Shown: positions 43,873 through 53,537, counted from the first letter of the stretch. The stretch is 64,000 bases of DNA from Amycolatopsis regifaucium (GCF_001613935.1 NZ_LQCI01000052.1:439275-503274), one strand, 5' to 3'. Program-made: numbers and translations. The notes: generated by a model not told the origin, from the letters alone.

Positions 43873-44541
43873 TCACGGCTCGCGCAGGGTGATCTCGACC
43901 GCGATGGCGCGTTCGGCGGCGTCGTCGAGCACCGCTCGACGCGGTTCGGCGATGTCGAGGACGCGCGGCTCCGCACGGGCGAACAACGGCGCCAACCGCC
44001 GGTCCTCGCGCAGCGTTTCCAATGCCCGGGCGTCACCGCCGAGCACGACTGCGTCCACTTCGGACAGTCGTGGCACGAGGACTTCGAACGCGTCCTCGGC
44101 GGCGGAACGGAGCGCGGTGCGCGCCTGCCCTTCCCGGCGGCGCGCGAAACGCTGTTGCGACCAGCCACCGGCCGCGGACCGGCCTTGCACGAGATGCCGA
44201 TCGGTCCTGGACCGGACGATCACTCCCCCGCGCGCGATCCCGACGCTGTGCCCGCCACGACGGGCCAGCAGGAGCGCGATACTTCGCGGGATCAGCGCGT
44301 GCTCCACGAGCGGGCCGACGGCGAGACCTGCCACGGTTCCTTCGGCGTTCAGCGGTCCGAAGGGGACGGTCGCGACGGCGACGACGCCGTTGCCCGCGAC
44401 GACCGTGACGGTGTCCGGCGCGAGTTCTGTCGAGCGGACACCGTCGTTGCGGACGGCGAAGCGGGCGTACCAGCCTTCGAGACGGTCCGGGGCGACCTCG
44501 ACCGCCCGGCCACCGCCCGCCACCTGCCGCTCTTTCACCAT
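43873..44541 (-). CDS. acVLRF1-type peptidyl-tRNA hydrolase / ribosome rescue factor
   Basis: A 222-aa eRF1-like (baeRF/Vms1) domain protein. GRSAAGGWSQQRFARRREGQ carries the GWSQQ catalytic loop that replaces the GGQ of release factors in actinobacterial Vms1-like release factor 1, which cleaves peptidyl-tRNA on stalled 50S subunits. Fold segments around it (VIVRSRTDRHLVQ before; VLGGDARALETL after) agree. It is encoded 142 bp upstream of the ABC-F gene on the same strand, so two ribosome-acting factors are neighbours. Start ATG 44539-44541. Confidence 0.85.
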   Translation of the reverse strand: MVKERQVAGGGRAVEVAPDRLEGWYARFAVRNDGVRSTELAPDTVTVVAGNGVVAVATVPFGPLNAEGTVAGLAVGPLVEHALIPRSIALLLARRGGHSVGIARGGVIVRSRTDRHLVQGRSAAGGWSQQRFARRREGQARTALRSAAEDAFEVLVPRLSEVDAVVLGGDARALETLREDRRLAPLFARAEPRVLDIAEPRRAVLDDAAERAIAVEITLREP

Positions 44542-44566
44542 GTGCCCAACGTACGTGCCCGGCTTG

Positions 44567-44614
44567 GGTCGTGAGTGGCGATTCGGGTTCTAACCCGAAT
44601 CGCCACTCACGACC
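44567..44614. repeat. Perfect 48-bp palindrome, CGTGAGTGG family
   Basis: Two perfect 23-bp arms (outer part GGTCGTGAGTGGCGATTCGG) with a CT centre, 59 bp after the protease stop and 25 bp before the acVLRF1 start. Differs by one base from 25759-25806. Confidence 0.88.
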
Positions 44615-44673
44615 ACCTGTACCGACGCCGACCCGCACACTCCCCGACCCCCGCGCGTGAAGGCGACCAGGAG

Positions 44674-47595
44674 CTAGACCGGCTTGACCGGACCGCGGCC
44701 GACGGACTTGCCGACGCCCGCGGGCCGCTCGGCCGCGCCGGCCTGAACGAAACCGTTGATGTGCAAGGAAACCGAGCGGACCGATCCGGTATCACCACCG
44801 GCGGCGTCCATCGCGGTGAACGTCCACGTGCCGTCGGCGGCCACACCGGAGATCAGGCCGCCGAGAGCCTGCACCGGCTTGTAGGTCCCGGTGAACGGCG
44901 CGTTCGCCGCGGCCACCGAACTGAACGGAGCGGCCGCGGTGTCGGTGAAGACGACCTGGCACAGGTTGTTGCCCGAGCCGCCGCCGCGCTGGAACAGCGT
45001 CGCCTTCGCACCCGAAGGCGAGGTCAATGTGCCGACCAGGTCACCGACGTAGGAGTGGTTGATGCCCACCGTCTCCGACTTCTCGTCAGTGCCGCACGTA
45101 GTCCCGTCGACCGAGAACGTCACCTTCGACGCGCGCCCGACACCGCTCACCGCGATCGGCACGGTCACGCCGGTCGGGTCGCTGTCCGGGATCGCCACCG
45201 CGGCTCCGGCGTAGGCGAAGTTCCGCGTCACCGGCGACGGGGTGCCGACCGGCAGCGAGAACGTCGACGTGGTCGGCGAGAACGAACCCGCGAAGGTCAC
45301 TCGCGCGTTCAGCACCACCGGCACCCCGAGTTCCTGCGTGGCGGGAACGGTGATGGTGAAGTCGTTGACGCCGGTCTGCCCGGGGCTGATCGTGCCGTAC
45401 GACTTCGAGCGCGGCGCGACCGTGACACCGGGGGTCGGGCTGGTGAGCACCACGCTGGTCGACGTCGCGGTGCCGTCACCGCGATTGGTCACCGGCAGGG
45501 TCACCTTGGCGGTGTCACCCGGATCGAGCGCGGAACCACCGTCGGCCGGGGTGACCGTCGGCTGCCCCGCCTGCGCGAGCGGCTGCGGGCTGGCGCCGGT
45601 GTAGGCGAGGACCTTGTCGGCGAGGATGACGCCGGCGCCGCTGGAGTTGTCGCGGCCCGGGGTCAGGATGTCGACGGCGGTGTCGACGAGCGCCTCACGC
45701 ACCTCGGCCGGGGGCAGCCCCGGGTTGCCCGAGAGCACCAGTCCCGCGATCGCGGCGGCGTGCGGCGCGGCGGCCGACGTGCCGTAGAACGTGGTGAAAC
45801 CGGAGACGCTGGTGGAGACGCCGTCGGCCGCGGTGATGTCCGGCTTGGCGCGGACCTCACCCCCGGTCCCGGACACGTTTCCCGGGGTGATCGGCGTGCC
45901 GTCGGCCTGGTAGAACATCCGCCGCGGACCGTCCGAAGTGAACCGTTCGACCTTGGTGGTCGCACCGAAAGTTCCCGGGAACGGACCGGCCGGATTGGCC
46001 GGGTCGCCCGGTTCGAGCGCCCGCGGGAACGCCTTGGCCGCCGGGGCCGCCGCGACGCTGAACGCGGCCCGCGCGGCCGAGTGCCCGACGGTCACGCCGG
46101 GGCTGGTGTAGGCCTTGAGGCCGTCGGCCGAATCGGAGAACCGGCCGCGCAACGCGGAAAGCGACAGGTAACGGCCTTCACCGGAGAACTTGACGATCGC
46201 CAGCCGCAGTCCGGTGCCGCCTGCCGCGGGCGTGTCCACTCGCTCGTACGGATCCTGGGTACCGGTCTGGTTGTCCTGGCTGAAGTCCACGACGTTGCCC
46301 GCCGCGTTCAGCAGGTACAGGTCGTAGTCGTTGTTCGAGGCGCCCAGCGGGTCCGACCAGAACAACGTGACCGGCACGCGCGCCGAGGAGGCGTTCGAGA
46401 TCGGCTCGAAGATCTGGTTGCCCGCGGGACCGGCGAAGTTGTGCGCGGTACCGGCGTACTTGCCGACGCTCTTGCCGGAGTCGACGAAGTCGCCTTCCCA
46501 GTGGCCCGAGGTGCCGTCGGCGACGTTGCCCTCGTTACCGGCCGAGGAGAAGTAGAGCGCGCCGTCCGCGGTCACGTCGTTCACGGCCTGGGCGATGATC
46601 CAGTCCTGGAACGGCGACTCCTTGAAGTACAGGACGTCGTCGACGATGACGTCGCAGCCCGCGTCGAACCGCAGTTTGCGGATGTTGTCGGCGAAACTGG
46701 CATCGGAGTTGAACGCGCTGGCGAAACCGAGCGACGCGTTCGGCGCGACATCGTGGATGATCTCGAGCATCGCGGTGCCCTCGTCGCCGTCGCCCTCCTG
46801 GCCGGGGATGACGTCGATGCCCGCCGGCAGTTCGCCGCGAGCCTGCGAGACAGCGAGTGAGTTGATGCCGTCGGACAGCGCGCAGATCTTGGTGCCGACG
46901 CCGGTGACGCCGAACTGCCGGCGCGCGGTGTCGGCGTTGTGCGCACGGTCCCCTTCACTGGTGATCGGCCCGGCGGCGGCACCGACCTGCCCCTTGGCCT
47001 CGACGGCCTTCTTCAGCTCACCCTCGATCCGGGCGGCCTTCTCTTCCTTGCTTTCCCGCTTCGCCTGCTGACCGGCGGGCTCGGCGAGCTGACGGGCGGT
47101 GAACGCCTCGTTGGCGGTTTCGACCTTCTTGACGTCCGCGCGGCCGGCGATCGCGGGGACCGCGTTCAGCGGAACCTCGGCGCGGACGCTGCCGTAGCGG
47201 GCCGAGACCGCGCGAATCCCCGCACCGGATTCACGCAGGCTCTTGAGGAGCTCGTCCGAGACCTGGCCACGGATGTCCACGAGTACGGTGCCGGCCGCGG
47301 AGACATTCGCCCCAGACCCCAGTGCGGGAACCGCGGAAGCCGACATCCGCTGTGCGCGGAGTTTCTGTTCGACGAGCAGCCGGCTGTCCACCTTGGACTC
47401 ACCGGCGTGCTGGCTCTTCTTGATCGACTGCAGTGCCTCGATCTGCCGGACGGTGTTCTCCGAGAACGCGTCCGGGGACTGCCCGGTTTCCGCCGCCGCG
47501 ACGGGCGGGCCGACCAGGCCCAGCGCGGTGACGATGGCCGCGGTGCCCGCGGCCAGGATCGTTCTTCTTCTCCTGCTAGAACGGGTTGGACGCAC
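44674..47595 (-). CDS. Secreted S8/S53-like serine protease with P domain
   Basis: A 973-aa exoprotein: signal peptide (1-35, twin of Arg-rich head and AAAE end), pro-region, peptidase domain (about 225-690), an Ig-like CARDB-type segment (about 715-830) and a C-terminal proprotein-convertase P domain (about 840-955). Catalytic Ser is S607 (YGTSAAAP), Asp is D242 (ALSDG) and oxyanion Asn N354 (SSAGNEGN). At the place of the subtilisin histidine (HGT) stands E272 (GDGDEGTAM), as in the S53-like subgroup. GTG 47593-47595 has GGAGG five bases upstream. Monocistronic. Confidence 0.9.
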   Translation of the reverse strand: MRPTRSSRRRRTILAAGTAAIVTALGLVGPPVAAAETGQSPDAFSENTVRQIEALQSIKKSQHAGESKVDSRLLVEQKLRAQRMSASAVPALGSGANVSAAGTVLVDIRGQVSDELLKSLRESGAGIRAVSARYGSVRAEVPLNAVPAIAGRADVKKVETANEAFTARQLAEPAGQQAKRESKEEKAARIEGELKKAVEAKGQVGAAAGPITSEGDRAHNADTARRQFGVTGVGTKICALSDGINSLAVSQARGELPAGIDVIPGQEGDGDEGTAMLEIIHDVAPNASLGFASAFNSDASFADNIRKLRFDAGCDVIVDDVLYFKESPFQDWIIAQAVNDVTADGALYFSSAGNEGNVADGTSGHWEGDFVDSGKSVGKYAGTAHNFAGPAGNQIFEPISNASSARVPVTLFWSDPLGASNNDYDLYLLNAAGNVVDFSQDNQTGTQDPYERVDTPAAGGTGLRLAIVKFSGEGRYLSLSALRGRFSDSADGLKAYTSPGVTVGHSAARAAFSVAAAPAAKAFPRALEPGDPANPAGPFPGTFGATTKVERFTSDGPRRMFYQADGTPITPGNVSGTGGEVRAKPDITAADGVSTSVSGFTTFYGTSAAAPHAAAIAGLVLSGNPGLPPAEVREALVDTAVDILTPGRDNSSGAGVILADKVLAYTGASPQPLAQAGQPTVTPADGGSALDPGDTAKVTLPVTNRGDGTATSTSVVLTSPTPGVTVAPRSKSYGTISPGQTGVNDFTITVPATQELGVPVVLNARVTFAGSFSPTTSTFSLPVGTPSPVTRNFAYAGAAVAIPDSDPTGVTVPIAVSGVGRASKVTFSVDGTTCGTDEKSETVGINHSYVGDLVGTLTSPSGAKATLFQRGGGSGNNLCQVVFTDTAAAPFSSVAAANAPFTGTYKPVQALGGLISGVAADGTWTFTAMDAAGGDTGSVRSVSLHINGFVQAGAAERPAGVGKSVGRGPVKPV

Positions 47596-47745
47596 GTGCG
47601 CCTCCGATTCTTGGGCGCGTGCCCCGACTCACGCAGACCGACGCCGGCGATCACCGGCTGGATCAAGCTAAGTACCGAGCGTGCACCGGCGGCAGGAGCC
47701 GTTCGAGTGACTTCGGGAGGGCGTTCAGCGTAATGCCGGGAAGTC

Positions 47746-49323
47746 CTACAGCACGAACGAGTCCGACCAAGGCTGGGAAGCACGCCCGGACAAACCGTCC
47801 AAAAGCGTCACCGCCTGCTTGTCGGTCAGCGACGCCACGAAATCGACCACCGCGCGCCCCCGCGCCAGCCCTCGTACGGCGTCCGCACCGGTGACCGGTT
47901 CCCCGGTCGCCCCGATGAGCAGTTCCGGCGACGTCCGCGCGAGCGCGGAGAACTCCGCTTGCGCCAGTTCCACCAGATCGTGCAGCCGTCGCGGCAGCCG
48001 GTAGAACTCGTCGCGGTCGAGCAGCCACGCGTCGAGCGCGTCGACCAGCGTGGTCACCAGGCTCGCCTGTCCGCGTTGGTGCAGCGCCAGTTCGGGACGC
48101 AGCAGCACGAACCGGCGATGCACGAACTTGAGCACCTGCACCTCGTGCCACTGCGCGGGCCGCAGCGTGAGATGCCCCGTCCGGGTCGAGGGCGACGGCA
48201 CCACCTGCACGCCGTCGACGAGCCGCGCGGTCCATTTCGCGGAGAAGTCGGCGGTGGCCTGCTCGGCCTCGATGGAACCGTCGAACGCGGTGGCGAGCAG
48301 ACCGTCGACGAGTTCGGCGCGGACACGGGCGACGGCGCTGGTGAAGGCGTCGTCGTCGACGATCCAGCCGTCCTTGGCGTGCATCCGGCGGCGCAGCCGT
48401 TCCAGCGAACGACCGGGCAGCCGCCGCTCGGCGGTCAGTGTCGCGTCGTCCAGCCCGGCGAGGTCGAGCGCGTGCTCGACCCAGCCGGTGAACTCGGCGG
48501 CGACCGGCGCGTGCTGCAGTACTCCGATCCGGTGGAAGTCCTGCAGGTCGTGGATGGCGTAGGCGATGTCGTCGGCGGTGTCCATCACGGAAGCTTCGAC
48601 GGTCTGCTGCCAGGGTTCGATCCGGCCGTCGAACGGCGCCCGTGCCTGGGCGAAGTCGTCGAGTTCGGTGCTGTAGGCGGAGAACTTGCTCGCGCCGGTG
48701 CCGGGGGCGTCGGCGGGCTCGGCCGCACCGCGCGGCTGGACCGCCATCGACGTCGGATGCGGGTCGGGCACGTGCAGCCTGGCCCACGGGTACTTCAGCA
48801 CCGCGGCGCGCACGGCCGTGGTGAGGTCGAGCCCGGAAGCGGACGGGCCGCGGACGTCGGTCGTGGTGATGATCCGGAACGACTGCGCGTTGCCCTCGAA
48901 TCCGTCGGCGAGGCCGAACCGGTGCCGGGCGATGCGGTCCAGGGTCTGCTCGCCCAGGTGCCCGAACGGCGGATGCCCCAGGTCGTGCGCGAGCGCGGCG
49001 GCCTCGGCGACGTCCGGGTCGCAGCCGCCCAGTTTCGCGGCGAGTTCGGCGGAGTCGCTGGTGGCGTTGATCCGCTCGGCGATCGCCCGGGCGACCTGCG
49101 CGACCTTGAGGCTGTGGGTGAGCCGGTTGTGCAGCAGTCCGGCACCCCCGGCGCTGACCACCTGGGTCACTCCGCCGAGCCGGGCGAAGAACGGTGACGC
49201 CGCGATGCGGTCCCTGTCGATCCGGAACGGGCTCGTGGCGAGATCGCTGAACCCGGCGCTCGCGCTCTCCGGTTCGCGCCGCCACGTCCTGGGATCCGTC
49301 AGCCTCGGGTCCGTCTGTTCCAT
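47746..49323 (-). CDS. dgt: Deoxyguanosinetriphosphate triphosphohydrolase-like dNTPase (HD domain)
   Basis: About 525 aa. The HD metal site is complete: NRLTHSLKVAQVARAIAERI (H), AHDLGHPPFGHLGE (HD), and DTADDIAYAIHDLQD (D), in the arrangement of dGTPase/SAMHD1-like enzymes that release triphosphate from dNTPs. The N-terminal RTWRREP and the C-terminal helical extension are typical of the long actinobacterial type. ATG 49321-49323 is chosen; GTG 49332 is the alternative, neither with a good ribosome-binding site. Confidence 0.92.
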   Translation of the reverse strand: MEQTDPRLTDPRTWRREPESASAGFSDLATSPFRIDRDRIAASPFFARLGGVTQVVSAGGAGLLHNRLTHSLKVAQVARAIAERINATSDSAELAAKLGGCDPDVAEAAALAHDLGHPPFGHLGEQTLDRIARHRFGLADGFEGNAQSFRIITTTDVRGPSASGLDLTTAVRAAVLKYPWARLHVPDPHPTSMAVQPRGAAEPADAPGTGASKFSAYSTELDDFAQARAPFDGRIEPWQQTVEASVMDTADDIAYAIHDLQDFHRIGVLQHAPVAAEFTGWVEHALDLAGLDDATLTAERRLPGRSLERLRRRMHAKDGWIVDDDAFTSAVARVRAELVDGLLATAFDGSIEAEQATADFSAKWTARLVDGVQVVPSPSTRTGHLTLRPAQWHEVQVLKFVHRRFVLLRPELALHQRGQASLVTTLVDALDAWLLDRDEFYRLPRRLHDLVELAQAEFSALARTSPELLIGATGEPVTGADAVRGLARGRAVVDFVASLTDKQAVTLLDGLSGRASQPWSDSFVL

Positions 49324-49405
49324 GCGTGACACCGTATCCGTCGCGGCGGCATGATGAGTTGCCTACGGACGGAAATCCGAAAGCGCGCTTTGAGACACTG
49401 CCCAG

Positions 49406-50542
49406 GTGGCGGACGTGGTGATCGCGGGCGGCGGCCCGGCGGGACGCGCGCTGGCGCGTGCCTGCGCGCGACGCGGCCTGGCGACGGTCCTGATCGACCC
49501 CGCGCCGGAGCGGCGCTGGCGGGCGACTTATGGGCTGTGGGCCGACGAACTGCCCTCCCTGCCCGAAAGCGCCGTCGCCTGTGCGCCTTCGACGACGCTC
49601 GCCTTCGGCACCGGACCGCACATCCTCGAACGGCAGTACGTCGTGCTGGACAACGCCGGTCTGCGGACGTGGCTGACCGGTGGCTACGACGTCGTCCGGG
49701 GGACGGTGTCCGGTGTGGACCACGGCGGTCTGGGTTCGTCGGTGCGGCTGGAGGACGGCCGGGTCCTCGCGGCGGGCCTGTACTTCGACGCCTCCGGAGC
49801 CCGGCTCCGGGGAAACCGGTACGAACAGACGGCGTTCGGCGTCGTCCTCCCCGCCGAGGAGGCGCTGCGGCTGGTGGACAGCCCCGGCACGGCCGTGTTC
49901 ATGGACTGGCGGGAGACCGGGTCCGGTTTCCTGTACGTGCTGCCGCTCGGCGACGGCACCGTCCTGGTCGAGGAGACCTCGCTGGCCCGCAAACCCGGCC
50001 TGCCGCCGGAGCTCCTGGCGGCGCGGCTGCGGACCCGCCTGGCGGCCGTCGGGCTGACGTCACGCGGGCGCGAGGAACGCGTCCGGATCGTGCTCGACGT
50101 GCCGTCGCCCCGGCGCGGCCGGACGGTGCCGTTCGGCGCCGCCGGCGGACTGGTGCATCCGGCGACCGGATACAGCGTCGCGACCTCGGTACGGCTCGCG
50201 GATCCGGTCGCCGACGCCGTCGCCCGCGCGTGGGAGCGAGGGCCCGCCGCGGCCGCGTCGGCCGCTCACCGGGTGCTCTGGCCGTCCTCCGCCCGAACCG
50301 TCCACAGTCTGCGGCTGCACGGCCTGCGCAGCCTGTGCGGGATGCCGTCCGAGCTGCTCCCGGTGTTCTTCGAGCTGTTCTTCTCACTCCCAGTCGAGCT
50401 TCAGCGGGCGTTCACGTCGGGTCGCGAAGACCTGCCGGGTACCACCGAAGCGATGACGGCACTTTTCCGGATGGCGCCATGGTCAGTGAGAAAACACCTG
50501 ATCGGGTGGCATGGGCTCCGGGGATTGCTCCGTTCTGGGTAA
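49406..50542 (+). CDS. Lycopene-cyclase-family flavoprotein
   Basis: A 378-aa protein with an N-terminal Rossmann motif (VVIAGGGPAGRALARACARRG), the family block TYGLWADELP, an FDASGAR strand and the C-terminal PFGAAGGLVHPATGYSVATS typical of CrtY/CrtL lycopene beta-cyclases. These cyclise lycopene ends at the membrane using reduced FAD. No other carotenoid gene (crtE, crtB, crtI) lies in the window, so the pathway must be completed elsewhere or the enzyme has another isoprenoid substrate. GTG 49406 is the start. Confidence 0.85.
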   Translation: MADVVIAGGGPAGRALARACARRGLATVLIDPAPERRWRATYGLWADELPSLPESAVACAPSTTLAFGTGPHILERQYVVLDNAGLRTWLTGGYDVVRGTVSGVDHGGLGSSVRLEDGRVLAAGLYFDASGARLRGNRYEQTAFGVVLPAEEALRLVDSPGTAVFMDWRETGSGFLYVLPLGDGTVLVEETSLARKPGLPPELLAARLRTRLAAVGLTSRGREERVRIVLDVPSPRRGRTVPFGAAGGLVHPATGYSVATSVRLADPVADAVARAWERGPAAAASAAHRVLWPSSARTVHSLRLHGLRSLCGMPSELLPVFFELFFSLPVELQRAFTSGREDLPGTTEAMTALFRMAPWSVRKHLIGWHGLRGLLRSG

Positions 50543-50614
50543 CCCGGGTGCCTTCCCGATGAACATCAGTTGACACGTGTTTCGTTTCGGCCCGTTACCA
50601 GCGAATATGCGCTT

Positions 50615-52300
50615 GTGACGTTGCAGATCGCGGTCCGCTTCGCTTACCAGCCGTTGTACAGCCTGCACACCGGTGGCGTCGTCGCGTTCGAAGCACTGGC
50701 GCGGCCGGGACGCGGCACCGCGCACGAACTGCTCGCCGACGCGCGGCGCAGCGGCAAGCTGGCCGAGGTCGACATCGGCCTGGCCGCCGAGGCCGTGCGC
50801 CAGCAGAACGACCCGCAGAACCCCCTCCCCCTGCATCTGAACCTGTCCGCCAGGACCGTGGCCGCGCCGCCGTCGGAATTCGATCCGCTCACCGACGCGC
50901 TCGGCCTGGCCGGCCGCCGGACCAGGGACGTCGTACTGGAGATCGGGCCGCCGTTCTCCCTGGTCCCCGCCGATCAGCTGCTCACCGGGATGCGGCGGCT
51001 GACCGACCTCGGCTTCCGGCTGGCGCTCGACGGGCTGGGCCGCGGCGACCTCCCGCTCACGCTGCTCGCCTCCGCGCCGATCGACCTGGTGAAACTGGAC
51101 CGCACCGTGCTCCGGGGCCTGCCGCACGATCCGGCCGCCGTCGCGGTGGTCGAAGCGGTGCTGCACTTCGCGTCGCGCACCGACAACCGGCTGGTCGCCA
51201 CCGGGCTCGAAACCACCGAGCAGCTGGAGGCCGCGCGGAAACTCGGCGTGCGGATCGCGCAGGGCAACCTGCTCGCGCCACCGGACGGCAACCACGCGCC
51301 GCTCCCCGCCCCGGACGCGCCGGGCCCGTTCATCCCCGGCACCGCCCGCGCCCGTCGCGTCGGCGACTTCCTCCGGCCCGCGACCACCCTGCCGGAGGAC
51401 GCCACCTGCGACGACGTCCGCGAGGTGCTGGCCGCGGCCGACGGGCCGAGCGGCGTCGTCGGCATCGACGACCGGCACCGTCCACAGTGGTCGGTCGACC
51501 GGACACGGTTCCTGGTCTCGGTGACCGGGATGTACGGCCACGCCCTGCACGCCAAGCGGCCGGCCTCGCGGCTCGCCGACGCGCCGCACACCATCCACGT
51601 GGACGCGAGCGCGCTCGAATTCCTCGAACTGGTCACCGACGCGGACTGGGGCCGCACCGGCGACGACGTCGTGGTGGTCGACGACCGCGGCCGCTGCCTC
51701 GGCGTGGTGCTGGTGACCGAGGTCGTCCGCGGGGTGGCGGAGGCGAAGGTCGAGGAGGCCGTGTCGCTGAGCCCGCTGACCCGGCTGCCCGGCAGCGACG
51801 CCGTCGCCAGGGACGTCGACCGCCGCATCAACGCCCGGGAGCCGTTTGTCGCGGCCTGGCTGGACGTCGACTCGTTCAAGACGGTGAACGACACCGCCGG
51901 GTTCGCCGCGGGCGACGACCTCATCCGCACCCTCGGCCGGACGCTCACCGAGCTGGAGTCGCGGCTGCGGCGGATGCGCGTCAGCCACGTCGGCGGGGAC
52001 GATTTCCTGATCGCCTGCGACGTCGACGAGATCGGCACGGTCGCCGCCGCGCTCCTGGACACGCCGTGGTCGGCCGACGAGATGCCGGTGACGGTGTCGC
52101 TCGCGACCCTGGTGTGCGGCAACGGCGCGATCAAGTCCTATAAGGACGCTTCCCGGCTGCTGGCGCCGTTGAAGAAGCGCGCCAAGGAGGTGCCCGGGTC
52201 CAGCTGGGTGCTCGGACGCCCGGGTTCGGACCGCGTCGAGGTGCTGCGCGGGATCACGACCCGGGGCCTGCCCTCCCCACGCGCCGCCGCGGGCTTCTGA
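50615..52300 (+). CDS. EAL-CBS-GGDEF c-di-GMP protein
   Basis: A 561-aa soluble protein: EAL domain (about 5-235), two CBS repeats (about 255-375) and a C-terminal GGDEF domain (385-545). EAL is intact (AFEALARP) and NLS, KLDR and the GLETTEQ glutamate are present, but DDFGTG is altered to DGLGRG, which removes one metal-binding Asp. The GGDEF loop is GGDDF and looks usable. CBS domains suggest control by adenine nucleotides. A TTG at 50570 would be upstream, but it is part of a TTGACA -35-like hexamer, so GTG 50615 is preferred. Confidence 0.86.
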   Translation: MTLQIAVRFAYQPLYSLHTGGVVAFEALARPGRGTAHELLADARRSGKLAEVDIGLAAEAVRQQNDPQNPLPLHLNLSARTVAAPPSEFDPLTDALGLAGRRTRDVVLEIGPPFSLVPADQLLTGMRRLTDLGFRLALDGLGRGDLPLTLLASAPIDLVKLDRTVLRGLPHDPAAVAVVEAVLHFASRTDNRLVATGLETTEQLEAARKLGVRIAQGNLLAPPDGNHAPLPAPDAPGPFIPGTARARRVGDFLRPATTLPEDATCDDVREVLAAADGPSGVVGIDDRHRPQWSVDRTRFLVSVTGMYGHALHAKRPASRLADAPHTIHVDASALEFLELVTDADWGRTGDDVVVVDDRGRCLGVVLVTEVVRGVAEAKVEEAVSLSPLTRLPGSDAVARDVDRRINAREPFVAAWLDVDSFKTVNDTAGFAAGDDLIRTLGRTLTELESRLRRMRVSHVGGDDFLIACDVDEIGTVAAALLDTPWSADEMPVTVSLATLVCGNGAIKSYKDASRLLAPLKKRAKEVPGSSWVLGRPGSDRVEVLRGITTRGLPSPRAAAGF

Positions 52301-52308
52301 CCCCCGTG

Positions 52309-52368
52309 CGTTTCGTCCTCTGAACGCGGTCCTTGCGCGCGCAACCACCGCGTTCAGAGGACGAAACG
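52309..52368. repeat. 60-bp palindrome, CCTCTGAAyGCGGT family
   Basis: Perfect 22-bp arms (outer part CGTTTCGTCCTCTGAACGCG) around a loop that itself contains TTGCGCGCGCAA. It lies exactly eight bases from both convergent stop codons (52300 and 52377). Related copy at 56496-56565. Confidence 0.87.
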
Positions 52369-52376
52369 CGGGAGGT

Positions 52377-53537
52377 TCAGAGGTCGTAGGCGGCCAGGTA
52401 GGCGGAGAAGCGTTCGTCGACCTCGCCCGTGGTGAGGCCGAAGTTTGCGAGGTCGTACCGGTGCGCGGGTTTCCTTTCCCCAGTCCGGCTTTCAGTGTGC
52501 AAGGCGGTCATCGCGTCCCGCGCTTCCGCCGACAACGGCAGCCCGAAATGCTTATAGACACCTTCGACCGTCCCGATCGGATCGGCGACGAAATCCTCGT
52601 ACCGGACATCGCAGAACCGCGCCGGGTCGTGCCGCGCCCGCGCTTCGAGCGCCCGTTCCGCGCCCCGCGCCCACAGCTCCAGCTGGCCACGGCCGATCAC
52701 CTCGCCCCGGAAGACGTCGGACCAGCCGTCGGACGCCTGCTCGTTCAGGCTGCAGACCGACGCGATGATCGTGCTCGGCGCGCGATGCGTCTGCACGATC
52801 AACGCGTCCGGGTACACCTCCAGCAGCGCGTCGAGCGCGAACAGATGGCTCGGGTTCTTGAGCACCCAGCGACGCCCGGCGTCGGGCAGCCCGATCAGCT
52901 GCAGGTTGCGCCGGTGCCTGCGGTAGGCGTCGGTCCAGCTCTGCCCGTCCAGCCAGCGCGAATACGACGGCACGTGCGCGAGGCATTCGTAGGAGACCGA
53001 CTTCAGCGACTGGCGCAGCAGCTGCCAGCATTCCTCGACCTGATCGGCCGACATGTGGTGCAGGCCCATGAACTCGGGATGTTCGACGTGATGCCGTTCG
53101 TACCCCGCCTGGATCCCTTGGAACACCGGGTTGTCCGCCCAGGTCTCGCGCGGCGGCCTCGGCTGCGGCACCTCGGTCAGCCAGACCTCCAGCCCTTGGT
53201 GCGCCGGATCCTCGGTGAGCAACCGGTGCAGCGCCGTGGTCCCGGTGCGCGGCAGACCGGTGACGAAGATCGGCCGCTCGACGGGAACCTCGGCGTGGGC
53301 GGGATTCTGCTTCCACGACGCCTCGCTCAACGACCTCGCCACCAGAGCACCGCGCAGGAAAGCGCGGTGGACCTTGTTGCCGTACGGTGTCAGCCCCGCC
53401 TCGCCGGCGTACGAATCCAGCAGGACCCGCAGTCCTTCGAGATGGTCGTCGCCACCGAAGTCGTCCAGCCCGGTGAGTTTCGCCGCCGACGCGTGCAGAT
53501 CCTCGACGGTGCCGATGTTTTCCCGTCCTGGCAGCAT
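52377..53537 (-). CDS. PAPS-dependent sulfotransferase
   Basis: A 386-aa cytosolic sulfotransferase. The 5'-phosphosulfate loop is TGLPRTGTTALHRLL, and the 3'-phosphate-binding region VQTHRAPSTIIAS. HHMSADQVEECW and the C-terminal KPAHRYDL are typical of the Sulfotransfer_3-type actinobacterial and mycobacterial enzymes that sulfate hydroxyl groups of lipids or small molecules. It is the last gene of an operon with an SDR and a DUF1214 protein, and lies 3.6 kb from genes that make its donor PAPS. Acceptor unknown. Confidence 0.9.
   Translation of the reverse strand: MLPGRENIGTVEDLHASAAKLTGLDDFGGDDHLEGLRVLLDSYAGEAGLTPYGNKVHRAFLRGALVARSLSEASWKQNPAHAEVPVERPIFVTGLPRTGTTALHRLLTEDPAHQGLEVWLTEVPQPRPPRETWADNPVFQGIQAGYERHHVEHPEFMGLHHMSADQVEECWQLLRQSLKSVSYECLAHVPSYSRWLDGQSWTDAYRRHRRNLQLIGLPDAGRRWVLKNPSHLFALDALLEVYPDALIVQTHRAPSTIIASVCSLNEQASDGWSDVFRGEVIGRGQLELWARGAERALEARARHDPARFCDVRYEDFVADPIGTVEGVYKHFGLPLSAEARDAMTALHTESRTGERKPAHRYDLANFGLTTGEVDERFSAYLAAYDL

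Noticed and set aside
50570..50614. TTG start giving a 576-aa EAL protein
   Set aside because: TTG is part of a TTGACA promoter-like hexamer and the added residues precede the domain without similarity; GTG 50615 is more likely.
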